NCBI GenBank assembly: GCA_002340515.1
Contig: DDMF01000144.1
Span: forward strand, 8,385 to 15,583
Reading direction: 5' to 3'
Length of the DNA stretch: 7,199 nucleotides
Source of the DNA: Rhodobacteraceae bacterium UBA2553
GTDB taxonomy: Bacteria; Pseudomonadota; Alphaproteobacteria; Rhodobacterales; Rhodobacteraceae
Below the pieces are notes generated by a model. It was given only the letters and a program-made list of their open reading frames with translations, did not search any database and had not been told where the DNA came from. Below are positions 1 to 4,976 of the stretch, in pieces. The number at the start of each line of letters is the position of its first letter. Positions within the stretch are counted from its first letter, which is position 1. The position numbers were made by a program, and so were the translations under genes.

Positions 1-1
1 G

Positions 2-49
2 CAGCCGCGCTCAAATTCTGCACGGGCTTTAATCGAGGAGCTGCTGTGA
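2..49 (+). CDS. 3' end of an upstream gene (frame uncertain)
   Basis: Two reading frames could be the tail of a gene entering from the left. Frame 2 reads QPRSNSARALIEELL and stops at TGA 47-49, giving a four-base GTGA overlap with the GTG start of the acetyltransferase, an arrangement typical of translationally coupled genes. Frame 3 reads SRAQILHGL and stops at TAA 30-32, just before the GAGGAG ribosome binding site. Either would place the acetyltransferase downstream in an operon. I prefer frame 2 for the overlap, but the stretch is too short to identify a protein. Confidence 0.3.
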   Translation, partial: QPRSNSARALIEELL

Positions 50-498
50 CGCCGCGGCGTGCAGATAAAACGGATGCAGGTTGGGTGTTGGCCCTCATTC
101 AGCGCGTGTTTGCGGAACATGACGGGCGGGTGGATCCGCCCAGTTCGATGCATCAAATGCGCTTGGGGGACGTGGAGCAGCAGGTGGAAAGCCATGAGGT
201 CTGGGTCATCGGGCAAGAGGCGTGCGTATTTTTAACCGCACAAGATGATGCGCTTTATATTGGCAAATTGGCGGTGGCCCCCGAGGCGCGTGGTAAGGGG
301 CTTTCGCGCGCCCTGATCACGCAGGCTGAAAAAAGGGCACGGGCGTTGCATCTGCCGCAGCTTGCCCTGCAAACACGGGTGGAGCTGGTGGAAAATCACG
401 CGACCTTTCAGGCGCTTGGTTTTCTGAAAACCGATGAAACTTCCCATCCGGGGTTTGACCGCCCCACCTCTTTTCGGTTCACCAAGATCTTGTCATGA
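46..498 (+). CDS. GNAT-family N-acetyltransferase
   Basis: A 150-residue cytoplasmic protein with the single-domain GNAT fold, expected to move an acetyl group from acetyl-CoA to an amine; the substrate cannot be read from sequence. Motif A, which binds the acetyl-CoA pyrophosphate, lies at residues 70-91 (strand YIGKLAVAP, then the ARGKGLSRALI loop and helix). Here the R-x-x-G-x-G/A signature ends in Ser87 rather than Gly/Ala. Motif B is at about 107-126 (LALQTRVE, then ENHATFQALGF), with the usual N, F and GF positions. The GTG start follows GAGGAG (35-40) at a 5-nt spacing. The frame is open upstream to the window edge, so a longer N-terminus is formally possible, but residues 2-20 already look like a normal GNAT beginning. 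It probably shares a transcript with the gene to its left. Confidence 0.88.
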   Translation: MTPRRADKTDAGWVLALIQRVFAEHDGRVDPPSSMHQMRLGDVEQQVESHEVWVIGQEACVFLTAQDDALYIGKLAVAPEARGKGLSRALITQAEKRARALHLPQLALQTRVELVENHATFQALGFLKTDETSHPGFDRPTSFRFTKILS

Positions 499-504
499 CC
501 TGTC

Positions 505-748
505 CGAAATAAAGCGTTTCGACTTAAACCTGCATCACCTTACGTTGCCTGAAATAAAAGATTTCAACGCGTTAGGTGATGCCTGTTGTCTCAAGTTAGA
601 GCGTTTCCAGTTCACGTTGTATCGCTTGTTCGCTGCCTTTCGCTTCGCTCAAACGCAAAAAGCGATGACAGATGCTTCGATGAAAACTGGAAACGCTTTA
701 AACCCGAAGCGCTCGAGGCGACTACGCAGGCGTGATTGTCGCCTTTTC
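505..748. repeat. structured intergenic block of nested inverted repeats between convergent genes
   Basis: The 302 nt between the acetyltransferase and the lipoprotein contain no convincing gene but a series of hairpins. (a) CGAAA 505-509 pairs with TTTCG 517-521. (b) GCATCACCTTACG 532-544 matches the complement of CGTTAGGTGATGC 570-582 at 12 of 13 positions; its interior also pairs, CGTTG 543-547 with CAACG 565-569, or GAAAT 551-555 with ATTTC 561-565. (c) A 17-nt arm at 596-612 pairs 16 of 17 with 685-701, with an inner stem ATCGCTT 621-627 / AAGCGAT 660-666. (d) AGGCGAC 716-722 pairs with GTCGCCT 738-744, followed by TTT. A degenerate direct repeat (506-523 and 551-568, 14 of 18 identical) joins (a) and (b). 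The whole resembles the palindromic intergenic elements of alphaproteobacteria; a structured RNA is the alternative. Confidence 0.6.
716..748 (+). terminator. terminator-like hairpin
   Basis: A perfect 7-bp stem (AGGCGAC 716-722, GTCGCCT 738-744) with a 15-nt loop is followed by a short T-run ending at 747. It could stop + strand transcription leaving the acetyltransferase, though it lies about 220 nt beyond that stop codon. The stem is GC-rich but the T-tract is short, so efficiency is uncertain. Confidence 0.35.
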
Positions 749-756
749 CCCTTCCC

Positions 757-778
757 AAAATATCCTCGCCGAAGGCAA
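757..778 (-). repeat. 22-nt dispersed repeat, copy 1, 22 nt past the lipoprotein stop
   Basis: Exact 22-nt match to 4348-4369 in the same orientation. Read on the minus strand it begins TTGCCTTCGGCGAGG and ends in an AT-rich ATATTTT tract. GCC-TTC-GGC can form a tiny hairpin. It lies 22 nt downstream of the lipoprotein stop codon, and copy 2 lies 20 nt downstream of another - strand gene. This suggests a 3'-end element (terminator or processing signal) rather than a coding or promoter feature. From memory, similar motifs are abundant in Rhodobacterales intergenic regions. Confidence 0.7.
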
Positions 779-800
779 GAAAACCTTTTTAGGGGCAGCG

Positions 801-1253
801 CTAAGGGCGATGATCTACCGGGGTGCATTCAGCGTTTTCGATGGTGACTTGACCGTCCGAATGGCTCCACCGATCGTAGATTTCACAGGAAAATTCAACG
901 TCTATGCTGGGGGGGACCGGGGGCAAGCTGCCGTCACAGTTCAGTTCGGCACGCTGGATGCCCTGATCGCCGCTCAAGGATCCGTGGCGGATCGGGCAGC
1001 CGGTGGCGCGTTCAATCGCCACTTTGGCGCGGCTCAGCACTTTTGACACATTGGGCAGCGCCTCAAAGTTGGTGCGATAGCTTTCGACCCAGTTTTCGCG
1101 GCGGTGGATTTTAAAGACCGAGCCTTCGACTGTGACCTCGGCGGTGGTGGTGTCTTTGCTGCGGAATTGTGGGCTGGGGCTGTCGCAGCTTGCCAGCGCG
1201 ATACTGAGAAGGATGAGCGTAAAGTTGCGGCAGGAAAAGGCAGAATATGTCAC
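801..1253 (-). CDS. small putative lipoprotein, unknown function
   Basis: I do not recognise the family. From the GTG at 1253 the protein has 150 residues: a short n-region with Arg9, a hydrophobic stretch at 11-22, and a lipobox LASC ending at Cys23, so export and lipidation by signal peptidase II are predicted. Asp24 occupies the +2 position, which in E. coli acts as a Lol-avoidance signal holding lipoproteins in the inner membrane; whether that applies here is unknown. The mature part has four further cysteines in its C-terminal half (in GCPI, LNCDG, FSCEI and AECTP), possibly two disulfides in the periplasm. A TTG at 1265 would add four residues. Neither start has a clear Shine-Dalgarno, and a TACAAT -10-like box at 1270-1265 overlaps the TTG, which favours GTG and a very short leader. 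It is convergent with the acetyltransferase. Confidence 0.75.
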   Translation of the reverse strand: MTYSAFSCRNFTLILLSIALASCDSPSPQFRSKDTTTAEVTVEGSVFKIHRRENWVESYRTNFEALPNVSKVLSRAKVAIERATGCPIRHGSLSGDQGIQRAELNCDGSLPPVPPSIDVEFSCEIYDRWSHSDGQVTIENAECTPVDHRP

Positions 1254-1264
1254 GAGAGGGCCCA

Positions 1265-1270
1265 ATTGTA
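1265..1270 (-). promoter_or_regulatory. -10-like box for the lipoprotein gene
   Basis: TACAAT on the minus strand, 11 nt upstream of the preferred GTG start. No good -35 hexamer is visible at 16-18 nt spacing. The CtrA-type site at 1303-1318 lies 32 nt further upstream and might substitute as an activator site. Transcription would start close to the GTG, implying an almost leaderless message. Confidence 0.3.
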
Positions 1271-1302
1271 ATGCGGTCTGCGACCAGCTTGGCCTTTCTT
1301 GG

Positions 1303-1318
1303 TTAATGGCAGGTTAAC
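1303..1318 (+). promoter_or_regulatory. CtrA-type binding site TTAA-N7-TTAAC
   Basis: TTAATGGCAGGTTAAC matches the established CtrA consensus TTAA-N7-TTAAC at every fixed position. CtrA is the response regulator of alphaproteobacteria that, in Rhodobacterales, controls motility, gene transfer agent and quorum-linked functions. The site sits in the divergent region, 49 nt upstream of the lipoprotein GTG and 131 nt upstream of the membrane protein ATG, so the lipoprotein is the likelier target. Its centre is about 50 nt from the predicted lipoprotein transcription start, a little further upstream than classic CtrA-activated promoters. Confidence 0.5.
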
Positions 1319-1371
1319 GGGGGTGGATCGCGGTGAGATCCGACTTATTTCGTGATGCGACAGCTTGGCCC

Positions 1372-1400
1372 TTGCAATCGCAACGACTCATCTATAAATA
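1372..1400 (+). promoter_or_regulatory. sigma-70-like promoter of the membrane protein gene
   Basis: TTGCAA (1372-1377) and TAAATA (1395-1400) are separated by 17 nt; an alternative -10, TATAAA at 1393-1398, would give 15 nt. Transcription would start near 1407, leaving a leader of about 40 nt. The -35 is embedded in a small palindrome, TTGC-AATC-GCAA (1372-1383). The palindrome at 1399-1416 covers the end of the -10 and the predicted start point. Confidence 0.5.
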
Positions 1401-1416
1401 TTCACAAAGATGAATA
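1399..1416. promoter_or_regulatory. operator-like palindrome, ATTC-N8-GAAT type
   Basis: TATTCA (1399-1404) and TGAATA (1411-1416) are perfect inverted arms around a 6-nt spacer. The core fits ATTC-N8-GAAT, which I recall as the consensus for SqrR, the persulfide-sensing ArsR-family repressor of Rhodobacter, and resembles the related BigR boxes. Its position over the predicted -10 end and transcription start is that of a repressor site. No ArsR-family gene is present in the window, so the regulator would act from elsewhere. Confidence 0.5.
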
Positions 1417-1449
1417 CGATGATGTGACGAACCAAATTGGAGCTTAGCC

Positions 1450-2655
1450 ATGCAACTCACTCGTCCTGCGGATCGCTATAATCCGCTTTATTTTTTGGCG
1501 TCCGTGGGCGCCGGCGGCCTGTCGGTCACGTTTTTCATGTACCTGATGTTTTGGGTGCCCCACAAAGGTCGGCCCGTGCCGATCTTTGAAGACATGCTGG
1601 CGGTGATGCAAACCGGATCTATGGGGATGAAAACCGCCGTTGTGATCGCCTGGATTGGCATCGCGGCGATGGTCTTTTTGAACCTTAAGTATCTGATCTG
1701 GAACCTGAAACAATTCTCAGCCTTCCGTAAAACTGATGCCTATCAAACGCTGAAAAACTCCAACGCGGAAACCACGTTGCTGGCCATGCCATTGGCATTG
1801 GCGATGGCGGTGAATGGGATGTTTGTCGCGGGCTTGGTGTTTGTGCCGGGGCTGTGGTCGATTGTCGAGATTCTGTTCCCTTTTGCGATGGCGGCTTTTC
1901 TTGCGATCGGCATCCTAGCACTTAGTTATATCGGAGATTTCCTTGGCCGCGTGCTGACCAAAGGCGGGGTCTTTGACGTGACCGCGCACAACAGTTTTGC
2001 GCAGATGTTGCCGTCGTTTGCCCTTGCCATGACGGCGGTTGGCTTTGCCGCCCCAGCCGCGATGAGCCACAATACGATTGTGGTCGCCGTGTCACTTGTG
2101 GGTTCCACGTTTTTTGGTGTGGCCTCAATTGTCTATGGGCTGCTGGCGCTGATCACGGCGTTCAATTCGATGCTGCACTATGGCACGTCAAAGGAAAGCG
2201 CGCCGACCTTGATGATTGTGATCCCGATCCTGACCATTTTGGGCATTATGTTCATGCGCCAGACACACGGGTTGCACGAAACATTCGAGGTGCATTCCAC
2301 GGCTGCGGAAACCATGGTGATGCTGGCGCGGTTGATTGCCATTCAGGTGCTGTTTGCAATGCTGGGCCTGACGGTTCTGGCGCGCCAGGACTATTGGAAA
2401 AGCTTTGTGTTTGGGTCTGAAACCTCGCCCGGATCCTATGCGCTGGTGTGCCCCGGCGTGGCCTTGTCGGTGCTGACGCAGTTCTTCCTCAATGCGGGCA
2501 TGGTCAAGGCGGGTGTCGTGGACAAGTTCTCGCTGATCTACTGGGTGATCACGCTGATTGCCATTGCACTGCAATTCACCATGATTGCCTTGGTGTTGCG
2601 CCTGAACAAACAGCATTTTGGCCGCTCAACTGCACTGGCCAGCCTCGCAGAATAA
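1450..2655 (+). CDS. ten-helix inner-membrane protein, possibly TsoY / TDT-like
   Basis: A 401-residue polytopic membrane protein with about ten hydrophobic segments: roughly 14-36, 59-84, 108-133, 136-164, 183-204, 208-238, 251-269, 286-310, 328-352 and 358-385. Length and helix count suit the TDT/SLAC1 transporter fold. The N-terminal block ASVGAGGLSVTFFMYLMF resembles what I remember of proteins named TsoY family (seleno)protein, but I cannot confirm that here. The only cysteine is Cys334 in ALVCPGVAL within helix 9, which might match the selenocysteine of Sec-containing relatives. Substrate unknown. The ATG start follows TTGGAG (1437-1442) with a 7-nt gap. The gene has its own promoter, an operator-like palindrome and a strong terminator, so it is probably a single transcription unit, perhaps induced by reactive sulfur if the operator reading is right. 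Confidence 0.8.
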   Translation: MQLTRPADRYNPLYFLASVGAGGLSVTFFMYLMFWVPHKGRPVPIFEDMLAVMQTGSMGMKTAVVIAWIGIAAMVFLNLKYLIWNLKQFSAFRKTDAYQTLKNSNAETTLLAMPLALAMAVNGMFVAGLVFVPGLWSIVEILFPFAMAAFLAIGILALSYIGDFLGRVLTKGGVFDVTAHNSFAQMLPSFALAMTAVGFAAPAAMSHNTIVVAVSLVGSTFFGVASIVYGLLALITAFNSMLHYGTSKESAPTLMIVIPILTILGIMFMRQTHGLHETFEVHSTAAETMVMLARLIAIQVLFAMLGLTVLARQDYWKSFVFGSETSPGSYALVCPGVALSVLTQFFLNAGMVKAGVVDKFSLIYWVITLIAIALQFTMIALVLRLNKQHFGRSTALASLAE

Positions 2656-2676
2656 GCAGCGCGAAAGCAGATAAGT

Positions 2677-2710
2677 GGGCGTCCCTTTTGGGGCGCCCGT
2701 TTTTTGTTTT
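2677..2710 (+). terminator. strong intrinsic terminator after the membrane protein gene
   Basis: A 9-bp stem, GGGCGTCCC (2677-2685) with GGGGCGCCC (2690-2698), including one G-T wobble, has a TTTT loop and is followed by six T (2700-2705), G, then four T. It starts 21 nt past the stop codon and should separate this gene from the downstream cluster. Confidence 0.9.
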
Positions 2711-2815
2711 CGACCCGTTTATGTCCGGGTTTTGGCACCTGCATCCTCGCTTGCATCTCAGCGCCCAAGCGGCGACAGTGCGGGGGCGAATGGATCAACA
2801 GACGGAGCGAGCGGC

Positions 2816-3241
2816 GTGACCATCCCCACCGACATGACGGGGCATATTTCCGGGCATTGCTTGTGCGGTCAGGTGTCCTTTGCCTTTCAGGGCCGGCCGT
2901 TTCTTCAGGTGATTTGTCATTGTGACAGTTGTCGGCGCGCATCAGGCGCGGCCATGGTTGGCTTTCTGGGCCTGAAAGACACACAGTGGCGTTGGACCGG
3001 AGAAGCGCCCGCAAGTTACGAAAGTTCGCCCGGCGTACGCCGCCATTTCTGCCCCATCTGTGGCAGTGCGATGGGCTTTCAGGGCGATCACTATCCCGGC
3101 CAGTTTTACGCCCATGCCGCCGCCCTCTCCGATCCGTCGCTTTTTGCGCCGACAGCCCACGTGCATCATGATGAGATCCTGTCATGGGCCACACCCCGTG
3201 ATGATCTTCCCCGCCACCTGACCACCGCCGAATTGCTCTGA
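2816..3241 (+). CDS. GFA-family zinc protein (glutathione-dependent formaldehyde-activating enzyme-like)
   Basis: A 141-residue protein of the GFA/CENP-V family, a small zinc-binding fold. The founding member, Gfa, was described as promoting addition of formaldehyde to glutathione, but most members have no proven reaction. All family cysteines are present: C15 and C17 in HCLCGQVSF, C34, C36 and C39 in CHCDSCRRASG, and C79 and C82 in FCPICGSAMGF. These should hold one structural and one more exposed zinc. I chose GTG 2816 because GGAG (2804-2807) lies 8 nt upstream; ATG 2834, six codons later, has no Shine-Dalgarno. The frame is open further upstream, but that part overlaps the terminator at 2677-2710 and reads as low-complexity, so it is not coding. 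The stop codon lies 10 nt before cobO, so the two are probably cotranscribed. Confidence 0.85.
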   Translation: MTIPTDMTGHISGHCLCGQVSFAFQGRPFLQVICHCDSCRRASGAAMVGFLGLKDTQWRWTGEAPASYESSPGVRRHFCPICGSAMGFQGDHYPGQFYAHAAALSDPSLFAPTAHVHHDEILSWATPRDDLPRHLTTAELL

Positions 3242-3251
3242 AGGATTTGCT

Positions 3252-3902
3252 ATGACCGAGAACGACACACCCGAGAAACCGACACGCGAAAAACCCCCTG
3301 TCGACCCCGCCCGTCACGCGATGAAAATGGCCAAGAAAAAGGCCGCGCGCGATAAAATTATGGCCACCAAGACCGATAAAAAGGGTCTGGTGATTGTACA
3401 TACCGGGAAAGGCAAAGGCAAAAGCTCCGCCGCGTTTGGGATGATCTTCCGCTGTGTCGCAGCAGACATGAAATGTGCCGTCGTGCAGTTCATAAAAGGT
3501 GGGATGGATTGCGGTGAGCGCGACCTGATCAACGCGAAATTCAGCGATATTTGCGAGTTTTATACGATGGGTGAGGGTTTCACCTGGGAGACCCAAGACA
3601 AGACCCGCGACACCGAAATGGCACAGGCCGCATGGGAGAAATCCAAGGACCTGATCCGCGACCCCGCCAATAAAATGGTGCTTTTGGATGAAATTAACAT
3701 CGCAATCCGCTATGGTTATGTGGATGTGGCTGATGTGGTGGCCTTTTTGGCTGAAGAAAAACCCGAGATGACCCATGTGGTTTTAACCGGGCGCAACGCC
3801 GCAGAAGACCTCATCGAAATCGCAGATCTCGTGACCGAAATGGAACTGGTAAAACACCCGTTCCGCTCGGGCATCAAGGCGCAAATTGGGGTGGAATTTT
3901 AA
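3252..3902 (+). CDS. cobO: corrinoid adenosyltransferase (CobO/BtuR family)
   Basis: ATP:cob(I)alamin / cob(I)yrinic acid a,c-diamide adenosyltransferase, 216 residues, cytoplasmic. It moves the 5'-deoxyadenosyl group of ATP to reduced corrinoid cobalt, making the adenosylcobalamin form in de novo synthesis and salvage. Visible signatures: a Lys-rich charged N-terminus (1-44) as in other CobO proteins; the P-loop TGKGKGKSSAAFG (51-63); VQFIKG (78-83); GEGFTW (107-112); the LLDEIN acidic strand (144-149); VVLTGR (176-181); and the C-terminal block KHPFRSGIKAQIGVEF (201-216). Length is normal. GAAGGA (3240-3245), overlapping the stop of the GFA gene, gives a 6-nt gap to ATG. No other cob gene is in the window and no cobalamin riboswitch is recognisable upstream. 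Confidence 0.95.
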   Translation: MTENDTPEKPTREKPPVDPARHAMKMAKKKAARDKIMATKTDKKGLVIVHTGKGKGKSSAAFGMIFRCVAADMKCAVVQFIKGGMDCGERDLINAKFSDICEFYTMGEGFTWETQDKTRDTEMAQAAWEKSKDLIRDPANKMVLLDEINIAIRYGYVDVADVVAFLAEEKPEMTHVVLTGRNAAEDLIEIADLVTEMELVKHPFRSGIKAQIGVEF

Positions 3903-3955
3903 TCCAGCGCGCCAAGCTTGCACAGGGGTCTGCTTCATTTTGAACGGAGGATACC

Positions 3956-4267
3956 ATGCCACAATTTTATATGGCCTATCACGTGACGCGGGATATTGAG
4001 GACCCAACAGAACAAGCTGATCATCAGGCGCGCTATCAGGCGTGGATGCAGGAACATGCGGACGCGTTGGTGGTGGCTGCCCAACCTTTGGGGCCGCAAT
4101 GGACAGTGTCAAAAGGGGGGGTGAGCGAAGGGTTTGACGGCACAATGATGGGCTATACCATTCTGAACGCCCCAGACCTAGAAGCCGCCACCACCATCGC
4201 AGCCTCTTGCCCGTTCTGCGAAATGGGCAACCTGCAACTTGCTGAAATGATGGTGATGCCGGGATGA
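3956..4267 (+). CDS. YCII-domain (YciI-like) small protein
   Basis: A 103-residue protein with the YCII-related ferredoxin-like fold. Evidence is the N-terminal strand PQFYMAYHV, the helix with HQARYQAWMQEHADA (23-37), the central GGVSEGFDG (54-62), and the C-terminal GYTILNAPDLEAATTIAASC stretch ending LQLAEMMVMPG. Proteins of this fold have been suggested as small lyase- or dehydrogenase-like enzymes, but for this subtype no reaction is established. A Cys85-x-x-Cys88 pair (CPFC) in the last third is an unusual visible feature that could be redox active or bind metal. The start is well supported by GGAGG (3946-3950), 5 nt before ATG. It begins 53 nt after cobO on the same strand with no terminator between, so it may be the last gene of that transcript; the bidirectional terminator follows. 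Confidence 0.8.
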   Translation: MPQFYMAYHVTRDIEDPTEQADHQARYQAWMQEHADALVVAAQPLGPQWTVSKGGVSEGFDGTMMGYTILNAPDLEAATTIAASCPFCEMGNLQLAEMMVMPG

Positions 4268-4302
4268 ATCTGGGCGCCAGATTTGACCTGAACTGACCCA
4301 CG

Positions 4303-4340
4303 AAAAAGGGGTGGCGCTCTGAAGGTGCCGCCCCTTTTTT
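4303..4340. terminator. bidirectional intrinsic terminator between convergent genes
   Basis: A 15-bp stem pairs 4303-4317 (AAAAAGGGGTGGCGC) with 4325-4339 (GTGCCGCCCCTTTTT) around the 7-nt loop TCTGAAG. The only departures from Watson-Crick pairing are two G-T wobbles, so the + strand RNA pairs fully, while the minus-strand RNA would have two A-C mismatches. A-tract and T-tract flank the stem, so it can serve the YCII gene rightwards and, less tightly, the flavin reductase gene leftwards. Confidence 0.88.
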
Positions 4341-4347
4341 CTTGTTG

Positions 4348-4369
4348 AAAATATCCTCGCCGAAGGCAA
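4348..4369 (-). repeat. 22-nt dispersed repeat, copy 2, 20 nt past the flavin reductase stop
   Basis: Exact 22-nt copy of 757-778, again reading TTGCCTTCGGCGAGG then an AT-rich end on the minus strand, and again shortly after the stop codon of a minus-strand gene in a convergent gap. The sequences on both sides differ between the two copies, so the conserved unit is short. Confidence 0.7.
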
Positions 4370-4374
4370 AACAC

Positions 4375-4387
4375 CGCGCGCAGCGCG
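4375..4387 (-). terminator. GC-rich hairpin just after the flavin reductase stop
   Basis: CGCGC-GCA-GCGCG is a perfect 5-bp stem with a 3-nt loop, starting 2 nt past the stop codon on the minus strand and followed there by GTGTTTTG. The T-run is short. Together with the adjacent repeat it may form a compound 3' end for the minus-strand transcript. Confidence 0.4.
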
Positions 4388-4389
4388 TC

Positions 4390-4926
4390 TTAAATCGCCG
4401 CGCGCAGCTTGGCCATCAGTTTGGTTAGGTTCGCTTCATACCGCTCATTGGTCAGCCTTCCTTCGGCGTCAAACTCGTCCGAACTACCGGCAACAGCGAC
4501 CTCTGGCCCGATGATGAGGTTGGGTTGAAATGGTGTCATCGCGGCAACCAAAGACACTTGCGCCCGCTCACCTCCTGCACGCCCTGCGGCGGCAGACATC
4601 ACCGCGACAGGTTTGCCCGCCCATGGGCCCGGTTTCACGCGGCTGACCCAATCCAGTGCATTCTTCAAAACCCCTGTCAGCATCTTGTTGTATTCCGGGG
4701 TCGAGATCACCACCGCATCCGCGGCTGCGATCTGGTTGGCCAAGGTGAGCACCGCATCCGGAATGCCCTCAGCCGTCTCAAGATCCCCATCATAAAGTGG
4801 CAGGTTCAGGTCGCCCTCGAGATACTCACAGGGTCCAAACACGCGGGCAGCGTTGCGGATCAGATATCGGTTGGTCGCCTCAGCGCGCAGCGCGCCGGAC
4901 AGGCCAAGAAGGGTGGGGGTGCTCAT
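4390..4926 (-). CDS. NADPH-dependent FMN reductase family flavoprotein
   Basis: A 178-residue cytoplasmic flavodoxin-like protein of the SsuE/ChrR/azoreductase type, expected to bind FMN and pass electrons from NAD(P)H to flavin, quinone or another acceptor. The FMN phosphate loop is GLSGALRAEATNRYLI (8-23), where this family usually has a GS-R-S-N pattern; here Ser10, Arg14 and Asn19 match. The second signature STPEYNKMLTGVLKNALDWV (75-94) is classic, and GKPVAVMSAAAGRAGGERAQ (104-123) forms the following strand and loop. Length is typical. AGGAG lies upstream; ATG 4926 gives a 7-nt gap, and an immediately preceding ATG at 4929 is the alternative. The frame stays open to 5121, but that portion overlaps the VOC gene and is not family-like. 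It lies 50 nt downstream of the VOC gene with no terminator between, so cotranscription is likely. Confidence 0.9.
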   Translation of the reverse strand: MSTPTLLGLSGALRAEATNRYLIRNAARVFGPCEYLEGDLNLPLYDGDLETAEGIPDAVLTLANQIAAADAVVISTPEYNKMLTGVLKNALDWVSRVKPGPWAGKPVAVMSAAAGRAGGERAQVSLVAAMTPFQPNLIIGPEVAVAGSSDEFDAEGRLTNERYEANLTKLMAKLRAAI

Positions 4927-4976
4927 CATCAGGCTCCTGTTTCGCTCTGTGTTATGTGGGGCGTGTCGTTGCCAGA

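Noticed and set aside
434..847. 137-codon + strand frame over the convergent gap, and a second at 732-1046
   Set aside because: The first starts inside the acetyltransferase and reads through the inverted repeats with an unstructured Arg/Leu-rich product. The second is antisense to the lipoprotein. Neither has a ribosome site or family features.
2733..2755. Sigma-54-like TGGCAC and TTGCA upstream of the GFA gene
   Set aside because: The two elements are 12 nt apart instead of about 5, so the GG and GC positions are far out of register.
2675..2815. N-terminal extension of the GFA gene to the ATG at 2675
   Set aside because: It would make the terminator hairpin coding and add 47 residues without similarity to the family; a good Shine-Dalgarno sits before GTG 2816.
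2711..2815. Possible cobalamin riboswitch for the cobO transcript
   Set aside because: The free space is only about 100 nt, too short for the usual aptamer, and no B12-box-like block is recognisable.
3252..3383. Lys/Glu-rich N-terminal extension of CobO as an unusual fusion
   Set aside because: A charged N-terminal segment of this length before the P-loop is normal for alphaproteobacterial CobO proteins.
2538..3776. 412-codon open frame on the minus strand
   Set aside because: It runs antisense through the end of the membrane protein gene, the strong terminator at 2677-2710, GFA and most of cobO. Its translation is rich in His, Arg and Gly with no domain, while the + strand frames carry clear family motifs. 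It is a by-product of codon bias.
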